This document shows positions 10,355 through 20,803 of a DNA stretch of 64,000 nucleotides, piece after piece. The DNA lies in contig JPHH03000004.1 in assembly GCA_000750105.3 (NCBI GenBank), positions 62,001-126,000 of the forward strand. The letters run 5' to 3'. Positions within the stretch are counted from its first letter, which is position 1. Each line of letters starts with the position of its first letter. The stretch is from Tolypocladium sp. Sup5 PDA-1. Taxonomy: Eukaryota > Ascomycota > Sordariomycetes > Hypocreales > Ophiocordycipitaceae. The notes under the pieces are model-generated. The model had not been told where the DNA came from, made no database searches, and saw only the letters and a list, made by a program, of their open reading frames with translations. A program made the position numbers and the translations under genes.

Positions 10355-12432
10355 ATGCCGCCCCCCAACCCCCAGCCGCATCGCCCGGATCTCCAGGGTC
10401 GGCGCCTCCTGTCGGGGCTCTCCATCCTCTCCAAACGCTCGTTCCGCTCCTACGCGACTTCATCCTTCGAGGCCGACGACGAGCGCTCCTCGAGCGACGG
10501 CGACATGAGTCCGCGCGACAGTGACAGCGACACCGACCTGCAGCGGGCCGGCGCGCCGCGCTACGCGGGCCACGATGCTCGCCCGACCAGCCGCAAGGAG
10601 CTGCTGGGCTGGTACATGTATGCCTTTGCGGCCGAGACGTATGTCATTTGCGGGATAGGTATGATGCCCTAAACACGCCGCTTTGTTTCCATCCTCGCTG
10701 TGTCCTGTGCAGAAACTCCGGCTGGGGCGTGTCGATGAGCCAAGCTTACACCATACCTACAGGCTCCTTCATCCCCATCCTGCTGGAATCTCTCGCACGG
10801 GAAAACGGTGTGCTGCTCTCGGACCCCAGCAAGCCGTGCGGCTCAAGCGACAGCAAAGGCGAAGATGACGGCCAGTGCGTCGTTTACGTCTTGGGTCTCG
10901 AGATCAACACCGCGAGCTTCGCCATGTACACCTTTTCGGTGAGCGTCTTGGTACAGGCGCTCTTGGTGGTCAGCATAAGTTGCGCCGCCGATCACGGAAA
11001 CTACAGGAAGAAGCTGCTGCTCACCTTTGCCTGGATCGGTAGCTTTGCCGTCATGGCCTACATCTTCGTCAGCAAGGAGACTTACATCCTCGGCGCCATC
11101 CTGACCATCATATCAAACGCCTCGTTTGGCGCCTCCTTTGTCCTGCTCAACTCGTTCCTCCCACTGCTGGTGCGGAACCACCCAGAGGTCATCGAGGCCC
11201 GTGGACCGCGGACCCCCGACCTGGCAGACCCCGGCTTGGAATCACGTCCGCTGGAAGAGTCCGTCGACGAGCTAAACCCGTCCATGGCCAACTCTACATC
11301 TGCCTTGCTCGCCGACGAAGCAGCGGCAGCTCCAGGATGGCGGCTGAAGCGCACTCCGACTCATGAGGAGATTACCTCCACAGAACTACAAATGTCTACG
11401 CGCCTGTCGGGACAGGGCATTGGAATCGGATACATTGCGGCGCTCGTTGTCCAATGCATCTCCATCGGCATCTTGATCACCATGAAGAATACGACTTGGT
11501 CCCAACGGATAGTTCTCTTCTTCATCGGAGCCTGGTGGTCGGTGTTCACCATCCCAGCGGCCATGTGGCTGCGGCCGAGGCCGGGACCGGCATTGATGGC
11601 CAACGGACGAAATGATCGCCTTTCTTGGATATCTTACCTCACTTATGCGTGGAAGTCCCTCTTCCGTACGATCAAGCTGGCCCGCCGCCTGCTGGACATC
11701 ATGCTGTTCCTCGCCGGCTGGTTCCTCCTATCGGATGCGATTGCCACGACATCGTCGACGGCAATTTTGTTCGCAAAGACGCAGCTCCACATGCGGCCGT
11801 GGGCGCTGGGCATGATCAATGTCATTGTCACATTGACGGGTGTCTTTGGCGCCTTTGGCTGGTCCTGGGTGTCTCGCGTGTGCGGCCTGCAGGCCCACCA
11901 GACCATCTTGGTCTGCATTGCCCTGTTTGAACTCATCCCCCTTTACGGGCTGATGGGATATCTTCCCTTCGTCCAGAGGTGGGGTGTCTTGGGGCTACAG
12001 CAGCCATGGGAGATGTATCCCCTGGCAGCCATCTACGGTCTTGTCATGGGAGGCCTGAGCAGCTACTGCCGCTCCCTGTACGGCGAGCTGATACCGCCAG
12101 GGTCCGAGGCCGCCTTTTACGCGCTGTATGCCATTACGGACAAGGGGTCCAGCATCTTCGGCCCAAGTATTGTTGGTGCGATTATTGACAGAACCGGTAG
12201 CATCCGACCTGCGTTCTGGTTTTTGGGGGCCATGGTTGGCCTCCCGGCGCCGCTAATATGGTTCATTAATGTTGAGCGAGGCAAGCGGGAGGGCGAGAAG
12301 CTGGCCGAGACGATCGAGGGCTTTACAGTGTCCGCGGAAGAGGAGCAGCACGACGAGGGCGAGGCTCGAGGGATGATGGCCGACTACGAGGACGAGGGCG
12401 ACGGGCTGGCGGCCAGTCGGAGGAGAACATAG
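10355..12432 (+). CDS. ATG22: Atg22, vacuolar amino-acid effluxer of autophagy
   Basis: Two exons (10355-10658 and 10763-12432) give 657 residues. Seen: a Ser/Asp-rich cytosolic N-terminus of about 75 residues, then ELLGWYMYAFAAETYVICGIGSF leading into the first membrane helix (split by the intron), and a run of about 11-12 hydrophobic segments with a long hydrophilic loop near residues 250-330. Family-like stretches include NASFGASFVLLNSFLPLL and ITDKGSSIFGP. Known: Atg22 is an MFS-type transporter of the vacuole membrane that exports amino acids, notably leucine, released by autophagic breakdown. The start is the first ATG of the frame; an upstream GTG at 10337 was not used. The tail after residue 600 is acidic and charged. 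Confidence 0.93.
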
Positions 12433-12774
12433 GCGTTGGATATGGTTGGCGCGATCTTGAGAGCATAGCGACGGCGTTGGATCTGCCTGTTATTTTCTGG
12501 CAGACATTTGTATTACGTGTCCAACGTGCCGTTATATGCACATCATTGTGGCATCCTTGAGTTGGCGCTGTGGTTTGTGACAGCAGGGTCCAATGGGGCC
12601 GCGGCGGTGGGACTGAGGCGCGGGATAGCACACCATGTGGCCGGCCTCGCCGTGCACCAATTTCGCAATCCCCCAGCCTTGGGCATGGGAATACGTATCG
12701 TACTCGCACCAGCCCATGCTTTGTGTAAGCGACTGTTGAACTACATCTAGACTTTGTAGCCGTCTGTAGCCCGT

Positions 12775-12793
12775 AGTCCGTAAGGTACGGACT
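12775..12793. repeat. Short inverted repeat
   Basis: AGTCCGTA and TACGGACT form a perfect 8-bp inverted repeat with a 3-base spacer, about 340 bp after the ATG22 stop. It could fold as a hairpin in RNA or be a protein site. Confidence 0.6.
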
Positions 12794-13327
12794 GCAAAAC
12801 ACGCGGACGGCGCGCCGATGGGGCCGGGCCTGGGTGCGGAGCACGCGCCGAATTCAAACCGGGCAAATAATACCTAAGACAGACACACAGCGGCCTGGAA
12901 GCCCATGGATGAACCAACGGGCCACTGGGGGGCCTTGCTTGTACTATTGGACCCTGGCAGCAGGTAATTAATCCAGCGCCGCAGGCCGAGTTTGGTCAGA
13001 GCCGGTGGGCGGGAAAGGAGGAGGAGACAGCAGCGGGCAAGGAATAATTATTATTAAGACAAGCGAGCCGTTGGCGGCGCGCCTCGCCTCGAGGACGACG
13101 CGCCTCGTGGAGCACCGGAGACTCTTCCACGTGTTGCACCCCTCGTTTCTTGGCTCAAAGGTTCTCTGCGTCTCCTACCCAGCCACCGGCTTTCTGCTGT
13201 CTGCCTACGCGTAGACCACTGTCAGCGCATCCTAGCCCCAACATCCCTATTCCTCTCTCGCTCGGGAGCCTCAATCCGAGGGCGCCCCGGTGTAACGCAC
13301 GTACTCCGTACACTCTGTTCTGCTCTT

Positions 13328-13375
13328 CCATCCCATCCCATCCCATCCCATCCCGTCCTGTCCCATCCCGTCCCC
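13328..13375. repeat. TCCCA/TCCCG microsatellite
   Basis: About nine 5-bp units of TCCCA-type sequence, with the later units carrying G or T changes. It lies 220 bp before the ATG of the BAH-PHD gene, on the pyrimidine-rich strand, probably within the promoter or leader. Confidence 0.85.
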
Positions 13376-13594
13376 GTGGTACGGATACAGCTGCCGCTGC
13401 AAAGGCCCGCCGCCCAGTGCGCGCCAATGGTCCAGGTCCTGCGACGCCGTCGACTCGCTGCAGCCAACCCGTAAAGGCCTCCGCCTCCCTCCCGTCTGCC
13501 CTCCTCCAACGACGCACGACGCACGGCGCGCGAACGCCCCCCTCGCCCCTCGAACCTAGGAAACGGCGCACGACCCCCAGTCGCATCGCCAGCC

Positions 13595-15106
13595 ATGAGC
13601 TCCAAGTCGAGGAAGCGGTCGCGCACCGTCGCCGACGAGAACCGCGCCGACTGTCCCTTCACCGTCACCATGGTCTCGACCCCCTCCTTCGAGGAGCGCG
13701 GCGACCACGCGGCCAAGAAGCGGAAGCGCGACAGCCACGCAGGCCCCGACGACGACCGCAAGGAGCTGGTCCAGCCGTCGCCCTTTGACCCCAAGGGCCG
13801 CTTCAAGACGCACCGCACCATGGCCCTGGCCTACTCCGTCGAGCCGCGCAAGGGCTGGCTGGACATGACGCGCTACAACAGCTTTGTCCGTGAGTGATGC
13901 CGTTGGTGCTGATGTCGCAGAGATGAAAAGTCTGACGAGAGCTTCCCCGCAGTCAACAACGTCAAGTACTTCACCGAGGACTATGTCTACATCGCCAACG
14001 ATGCGACCATCGAGCGACAAAAGGCCACCCATAAGGACCCCGAGCGCCAGGGCCTGCTGCAGTCCACCGACTACTGGGTGGCCAAGATCCTCGAGGTCAG
14101 GGCACTGGACGAGCACCACGTCTACGCGCGCGTTTATTGGATGTATTCGCCCGATGAGCTGCCTCCAAACACCCTCGACGGCAAGAGGCTGGTGTCGGGC
14201 CGCCAGCCGTACCACGGCCACAACGAGCTGATAGCTTCCAACCATAGTGAGTTGCTACCTCGGTTTCCCCCGCGTCTGCGTGCGCGGCGACTGACCAGGA
14301 CCAGTGGACGTCATCAACGTCGTCAGCGTTGCCATGCGCGCCGCCGTGAACCAATGGGTCGAGTCGGACGACGAGCAGGTTCAAGAGACGTTGTACTGGC
14401 GACAGGCTTTTGACTGCCGGACCTCGCAACTCTCGGTACGCCCAGAACTCCAAATCAGCCCCCCTTGCGGCCCAGCCGTGCATAACTGACCCGCTTCATA
14501 TAGTCTGTCGACCTGACATGCATTTGCCGGACTCCCGCGAACCCCGACAAGACGTTGGTCGGCTGTACAAACTCGGACTGCGAGGAGTGGCTACACTATG
14601 AGTGTCTCCTTGACGACGTCCTGATGCGGGTCTACGAGCAGCTAGGAACGGACAAGCCGCACAAGCCGCACGAGTCGCCAGTCAAGATGGAGACGGACGA
14701 GAAGCCACCCGCGACACTACGCTCGACGACTCCCACCGAGATCAAGGGCGAGGAGACGCATTCTCCAGTCGCGGTCAAGGAGGGCGAGAATGGAGACTCG
14801 GTCCCTTCGGTCCCTGTGAAGCAAATCGACGGCATCACGCCCAAGACGACCGAATCGCCCGCACCAGGCACGCCAGCCAACGTCAACACCACCGAGAAGC
14901 TGTCCAGAACGTCGTCGGTAAAGAGGGGCCGCCCGAAGAAGAGCCTGGAGAGCAAGCCCTACGAGGGGCTCTTCGAGGCAAGCCTGAAGCTAGATGACGG
15001 ACCGACAGCCTGGCAGGTTACCGACCTGAGGAAAGACGTCTCCGGCGGCGACCGAACCTGGACCGAGAGCGCCAAATGCCTCTTTTGCGGCATCAAAATC
15101 GACTAA
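13595..15106 (+). CDS. BAH-PHD chromatin reader (EPR-1/BP1-like)
   Basis: Four exons (13595-13889, 13953-14246, 14305-14435, 14504-15106) give 440 residues. Seen: a basic N-terminus; a BAH domain at about 95-225 (FVLNNVKYFTEDYVYIAND, DYWVAKILEVRALDE, VYARVYWMYSPDELP, GRQPYHGHNELIASNHMDVI); then PHD-type ligands Cys246, Cys248, Cys261, Cys266, His271 and Cys274. The last pair, Cys432 and Cys435, comes only at the extreme C-terminus. The 157-residue insertion is acidic and Ser/Thr/Pro-rich, with an AT-hook core KRGRPKK at 380-386. Known: Neurospora EPR-1 and related fungal BAH-PHD proteins read H3K27me3 and effect Polycomb silencing. Assigning this gene to that role is inference from domain order. 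Confidence 0.9.
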
Positions 15107-15369
15107 ATTTGCTGTTTCTGTCGCCCATTGCTATTCCCTTTGTGTTTGGGAACCCGAGCGTTGGATAATGTCAGTTTGGGTGAAACCCGCGCAGATTGCT
15201 TCTTGTTTGCTATATACGTACTGCTTCCACCCCCCTTTTCCTTCAGGGTATATATCTCGCGCGAGAGAGAGCCAGAAGACTGGGTATTCTTATATTTTCC
15301 CTTTGTCTTTTTGCCCGCAGTCGGCGCAGACTGACCAAAAGAGACGTCGGAGCAGAGAGAGAAGAGAGG

Positions 15370-15422
<53 letters not shown>

Positions 15423-15955
15423 GGCGGCGTTGCTACTCGTTGGATATTCCTTTGCATTGTAACTATGGGCGAGGCGTTTTTTTCTGGGAACTGTATCACG
15501 GCCAGAGCAAGGGGATGGGGATGGGGGCGAAGGAAGACTTGGATCAGGGAGACGCTGCAGGGGAGCTGCGGCGAGTTTCTGGGTGGGGATCTTGGGTATG
15601 TAACTTGGGATATATTCGTTACTCATGGCTACATCCTGTGTCGACTTGCAACACTGCCTCATCCAGGGCTGCCATCCTGGCGTATCGGGCTGGTTGACCT
15701 GCATATGTTGTCACGTGCGAGGTGACTTTAGGCGGACAACGCTTTACATGTGTCGGCTGCCTAGCTGTGAATGTCAGGCACGCAAGCCCCCGCCAGCGAC
15801 CATGATACCAATTGTTCACGGGAGACAGACTCGAACTTCGCCCCTCACGAGCGGAGCCGATAATCACGATCGGATTCACAACGTACTCACACAGTCGTCG
15901 CCGGGCGGCATTGGCACTGTAGTCTCTCGACAACGTCCGTCAGTCAGTGGTCGAC
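15107..15955. other. Intergenic between the BAH-PHD gene and the NLR
   Basis: Dominated by a purine-rich region with a long (GA)n tract at about 15354-15419. The right part is the NLR promoter. A TTCGAGT-containing stretch on the - strand near 15832-15840 resembles a tRNA T-loop but does not fold as a tRNA. Confidence 0.6.
15354..15419. repeat. GA dinucleotide microsatellite
   Basis: An almost pure run of GA units with a few interruptions at its left end, 250-310 bp downstream of the BAH-PHD stop and possibly in its 3' UTR. Confidence 0.95.
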
Positions 15956-18900
15956 ATGGCTGACCCTCTCCGCTTTGCTGGCAGTGCGCTGGGGATACTA
16001 TCTCTTGGTCTACAAGTCAGCCAAGGGCTTGTACAGTACTACCGCTCCTGGAAGGACCAAGCAAAGAACGTCGCGAGGCTGTGCTCATCGTTGGCAAGCC
16101 TGACATCGACCTTGCAGGTGCTGCAAAGTGAGTTGACCGACAATGGCCCGACAGGCATGGCCGAGAACGTCGTGGGCCGGATCCTCGACTGCAGAGATGG
16201 CATCCAGGAGCTTGGCGAAGCGTTGGAAAAGGTCAAGGCTGAGCCAAGCCCTGGCATCCGAGGAAAGTTGCGCGACCATGGAAAGAAGCTCCTCTACCCC
16301 TTTCGCGAGAGCACTCTCATGGCCATGCATGAAGCTGTGGCCGAAGTCCTGTCGAATCTCGTCCTCGCCATGGAAACCCTGAATCTGTACGGCACGCTTT
16401 GTTGATCGGGCTGCCAAGATGATACTGACACATCACGCCCTAGGTCAACCGTCCGTGATATGTCTAGGCACCTTCCGGCTTGGGAAGAGATGTTGTCTCA
16501 CCACCAAGGTTGGCATTCGCGAGAACAGCCCCTTTCAGGTGGATCTTTCTTTCCCTCTCTAACATGACCGAACAGACGAAAAGACGAGGTCGATTCTCAG
16601 CTGGTTCTCGGACATTCCGAGTAAAGAGACACAAAGGCAGTTTCGGAACAGCCGCCAGGAAGGCACCGGAACGTATCTGCTGAAAAGCCAAAAGTTCAAT
16701 GACTGGCTACATGGGAAACAGAGGATTTTGTGGTGCGTCGGACCACGTAAGTGCAACTGGCCTACCAGCCTCAGCTTCGAGACTCACACGATGACATTAT
16801 AATCAGCGGGTACTGGAAAGACGATTCTAAGGTGTGTTGACAACACTGCATACCGGTGGACTGCCGAGACGTGCTAATGATCTGCAGTTCTGCGGTTGTC
16901 GACGCTCTATATACAACATTCGAGCCCTCGGCTGTGGGCATTGCATTTCTATACTGCACATATGCTGATAGGAAGAGCCAGACTGTGGAACAGTTGCTGG
17001 GCAGTCTAATTCAACAACTTCTCTTGCTCCACGCCGCCATTCCCGAAGATGCTCACGAGCTCTATCTTTCACACAAGCAAGAGAACCAGCGGTTAGATGC
17101 TTCTTTGCTTTCCAAACAACTCGAATCGACTGCGTCTCTCTTCCCCAAGGTGTACATTGCAGTTGACGCCCTTGACGAATGTGCCGAGGAGGACGGCACA
17201 AGGGATTCTCTCCTCGCCCACCTTTCCGGCTTGGATTCGCATGTGCAGCTGCTATTCACGTCTCGGCCCCTCGGCCAGGTCGACGGCCTGCAAAGTGCCG
17301 TCCAATTTCCGATTCGAGCTCAGGATGAAGATGTGAGAAAATTTCTTGCCGCCCAAATCCAGCAAAATCGTGAGTTTGCCAAAGTGTGCGCAAAACAGGA
17401 GGGGCTAGAGGAAGAAATACTTTGCAAGATTATCGCCAAAGCAGATGGAATGTTAGTAATATCTCCATCCGTTCCTTTGTTTGTGTCTATGCTAATGCGA
17501 AATACTTGCCACAGGTTTCTCTTGGCAAAATTGCATCTGCAGAGAATAACAAGCCAGCTACGATTAGGCACTGTTCGGAAGGCCTTGGACGCTCTACCCG
17601 GGAAGATTGACGACACTTATGACGATGCCATGGACAGAATTCGGCGCGGACAAGTGAAAGAGAGGTCTGATGTGGCGATGAATTTGCTGTGGCTCCTTAC
17701 ATATACCCTACGGCCACTCAAACTTGGCGAGGTTCAACACGCCTTGCTAACCATGGAAGCCGAGCCAGATGACACCGGTATCGATTCAGAAGACGTCTAC
17801 GACCAAAATTTGTTGATTTCGGTTGCCGCTGGCGTCGTAGTGCTGGAGGACGAGACTTTTGTCTTGCGCTTCGTGCACTATACGACCCAGATGTACATGT
17901 GGACCAACCGCGAGAGGCTCTTCAACGCCGCAGACATTGATTTCGCCGCTCTATGCGTCAGATACCTGTCGTTTGACGAGTTTTCGAACGGCCCATGCCC
18001 ATCATACAAGGAATTCGAGGAACGACTGCGGTCAAACGCCTTCTACAACTATGCTGCAAACAACTGGGGTATCCATACTCGAGGCTCGACACCCGGCCAG
18101 TGGGTTCTTGGCTTTTGCGCGCACCAAGCAAAAGTCGACGCATCGACTCAAGCACTAATAGTTAAGCCGGGTTTCCATTACGGTTCGTGGCACCCAGATT
18201 ATAGTCAACGCTTTCCAAGACGAATGACCGGCTTGCATCTTGCGGTATGCTTTGGGGCAGAGGAGACCGCGACACTCCTGCTTAACACCCACGACCCTAA
18301 CACAAAAGATAGCTGGGGCTTCACGCCTCTAAGTTGGGGGGCCACTGCCTTCCCCAGTCCTGATCTTGTCAATCTGTTGGTCGAGAATGGCGCCGACACT
18401 GAGTCAAGGACCTTGTACGGCGTCACGCCGCTGATCGCGGCTGCTAGAGAGGGGCAGGCGGCGATTGTACGAACTCTTCTCGGCCATGGCGCCAACATTG
18501 AGGCAACTGACGTGTCTGGCTGCACGTCGCTAATCTATGCTTGCCTCCGGGGGCATGCGGCCATGGTACAACTTTTGCTCGACAAAGGCGCCAACGTCGA
18601 GGCGAAGGAGGCGGATGGCTGCACGCCGCTTATCTCGGCCGCCATACAAAATAGTCGGGACGCTTTGCAGCTGCTACTCGACAAGGGCGCCGATGCTGGG
18701 GCGATGGATAAGCGGCGCTGGACGGCGCTCATATACGCTGCCCGGGGTGGGGATGAAGCTACCGTGAGGCTGCTCCTCGCGCAGGGTACTGTCAATCCCA
18801 CTCTGGCAGATGATCTTGGGAGGACGGCTCTCTTCTACGCGGCAGTGCATGGGCACATCGGTGTGCTCAAACTGCTGTTACCGAGGACAGAGAATCCCGG

Positions 18901-19315
18901 TGCTGCTGACCACTTCGGCTTGACGCCTCTGGCTGTCGCGGTAAAACATGGCCGACAGGTTATCATGGAGCTGCTACTTGCTGCCGATGGCACTGATCTA
19001 GCATCCAGGGACTGCTGCGGAAGGACTCCATGGTGGTGGGCCCACAGGATGGCAGACTCTCGGGCAGTGGAACTCCTCGTGCAAAGTGCCAGATTCAGGG
19101 GAGTATCCCTCGGCGACGACATGCCACCTCCTGTGCCACAAACGCCGCGTGGGATTGTCTTTGCCACCTGCAACATGTGCACGGGGATAATCGCCTACGA
19201 GGAGTTTCACTATGAATGCGGCGCCTGCTTCTATGCGATATTCCGGATATGTGCCGAATGTGAAGAAATGGGCGGACACTGCCTGGACCGCTCCCACGAG
19301 CTCTTCCGTGGCTAG
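15956..19315 (+). CDS. NLR/STAND protein: HeLo-like - NACHT - ankyrin x9 - ZZ finger
   Basis: Six exons (15956-16386, 16444-16508, 16576-16746, 16807-16831, 16888-17451, 17515-19315) give 1018 residues. Seen: an N-terminal fungal STAND-type helical domain starting MADPLRFAGSALGILSLGLQ; the linker RNSRQEGTGTYLLKS; Walker A GPPGTGKT at 221-228; Walker B VDALDEC at 323-329; sensor LLFTSRP; ADGMFLLAKLHL after splicing; nine ankyrin repeats from about 656 to 945; and a C-terminal ZZ-like finger (Cys971 in CNMC, YECGAC, CAEC, HCLDRSHEL). Known: such fungal NLRs sense non-self or stress, oligomerise through NACHT, and can trigger regulated cell death through HeLo-type domains. The trigger here is unknown. 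No frameshift or stop is seen, so the gene appears intact. The 25-nt exon carries the P-loop. Confidence 0.92.
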
Positions 19316-19795
19316 GAATTCTCGATGAAGAGGTGCCTTGGCCAGCTCAACTTCTGCAACGGCACGCCACTTATGGAATGAACGATTTTAAGACTCTATA
19401 GGCCGGCTGAGGATGTGTGAGTCTCCAGCTCCATACTCTTCGCTCCGGTCTGAGACTGAAGGGCACAAACGGGATCTGGTTGCGTTTGTTTATCTGTAGC
19501 CTGAAGCGGGGATTATTCGCAAGCTGCAGAGACAGGTTGAGGAGGAAGAGGGTAGGGGGCAATGACAGAGCAGAGCGTTTCAAGTGACGCGAGTTGGCGA
19601 GGTGTAATAGTTGACATCTAGGAATGTAGTTGGATGGATCCACTTCGGGACGCGGCCAGCCGTTCCGCGTCGATTGACCCCGCCGCGTCAGACAGCTGTG
19701 GGAGCTCACCCTCCACCACCAGTCCACCTCCCGCATACATAAACCACCACCACCACCACCACGAAGCTCACCAACCCCCCTCCAGCCCGTCCAAG
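19316..19795. other. Intergenic between the NLR and the capping-protein gene
   Basis: Contains the CAP2 promoter and leader. An in-frame upstream ATG at 19634 would add 54 low-complexity residues, including a His run from (CCA)n at about 19746-19762. The leader interpretation is preferred. Confidence 0.6.
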
Positions 19796-20803
19796 ATGGC
19801 CACCGCCGACCCCTTCGACTCGGCGCTGTACGTCCTCACCCAGCCCAACCCCCCCAGCCCGATCCCGTTGAGACTGACCGAGGCCCCCGCCGCCGCAGCG
19901 ACCTCCTCCGCCGCCTCAACCCCAAGCACACGGCCTCGCACCTCAACGCCATCATCTCCCTCGCCCCGGACCTGACCGAGGACCTCCTCTCCTCCGTCGA
20001 CCAGCCCCTCGCCGTCCGCCGCTGCAAGCAGACGGGCCGCGAGTACCTGCTCTGCGACTACAACCGCGACGGCGACAGCTACCGGTCCCCCTGGTCCAAC
20101 CACTTCGACCCGCCGCTCGACGAGGCCGGCGCGGGCGGCGTCGGCGCCGCGGGCAGCGAGGGTGCGGGCGAGGGCGCCGTCCCCAGCGAGCGCGTGCGCA
20201 AGATGGAGGTCCGGGCCAACGAGGCGTTTGACATCTACAGGGACCTGTACTACGAGGGCGGCGTGAGCAGCGTCTACTTTTGGAACCTGGACGATGGGTT
20301 TGCGGGCGTGGTGCTGCTGAAGAAGTGTGAGTTGCGCCTCGCAAAGCTCTCACCTATCCATTGTTGTGCTCTCAGCGACATGGCTAATATGTTGCCTCTA
20401 CGACCGTACAGCCGCTACCCCCGGCGGCGCCACCGAGGGCGTCTGGGACTCCATCCACGTCTTCGAGGCCATCGAGCGCGGCCGCACGACGCACTACAAG
20501 CTCACCTCGACCGTCATCCTCTCCCTCTCCACCGCCGAGGGCGCCATTGGCGACATGGACCTGAGCGGCAACATGACACGCCAGGTCGAGCAGGACCTGC
20601 CCGTCGACAGCGACGAGAGCCACATCGCCAACGTCGGGCGCCTGGTCGAGGACATGGAGCTCAAGATGCGCAACCTGCTGCAGGAGGTGTACTTTGGCAA
20701 GGCCAAGGACGTGGTGGGCGACCTGCGGAGCGTGGGGAGCCTGAGCGACGGCGCGCGGGATCGGGAGACGCAGCGCGAGATCATTGGCAGCATGCGGAGG
20801 TGA
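19796..20803 (+). CDS. CAP2: F-actin-capping protein subunit beta
   Basis: Three exons (19796-19827, 19899-20326, 20412-20803) give 283 residues. Seen: MATADPFDSALDLLRRLNPK at the start (joined across intron 1), then RPCKQT-like VRRCKQTGREYLLCDYNRDG, YRSPWSN, VYFWNLDDGFAGVVLLKK, and GVWDSIHVFEA after intron 2. Known: CapZ beta pairs with the alpha subunit to cap actin filament barbed ends, limiting assembly at cortical patches and hyphal tips. The length is typical of the family. The ATG at 19796 gives the conserved N-terminus. A Gly/Ala/Glu-rich insertion at about residues 80-97 (AGAGGVGAAGSEG) is low complexity and probably a disordered loop. The last part is a helical, actin-binding-like tail. 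Confidence 0.96.

Larger units (their letters stand above)
12433..13594. other. Intergenic between ATG22 and the BAH-PHD gene
   Basis: Contains an 8-bp inverted repeat at 12775-12793, a TACTCCGTA motif at 13302-13310 and a (TCCCA)n run at 13328-13375 in the likely 5' leader. No supported gene. Confidence 0.6.

Noticed and set aside
15780..15900. Possible - strand tRNA (TTCGAGT T-loop-like element and a 5-bp hairpin with a 7-base loop)
   Set aside because: The T-stem has mismatches, the loop lacks U33 and no matching acceptor stem was found.
19634..19795. In-frame N-terminal extension of the capping-protein subunit
   Set aside because: It is low complexity with a His run, and the ATG at 19796 gives the canonical ADPFDSAL start.
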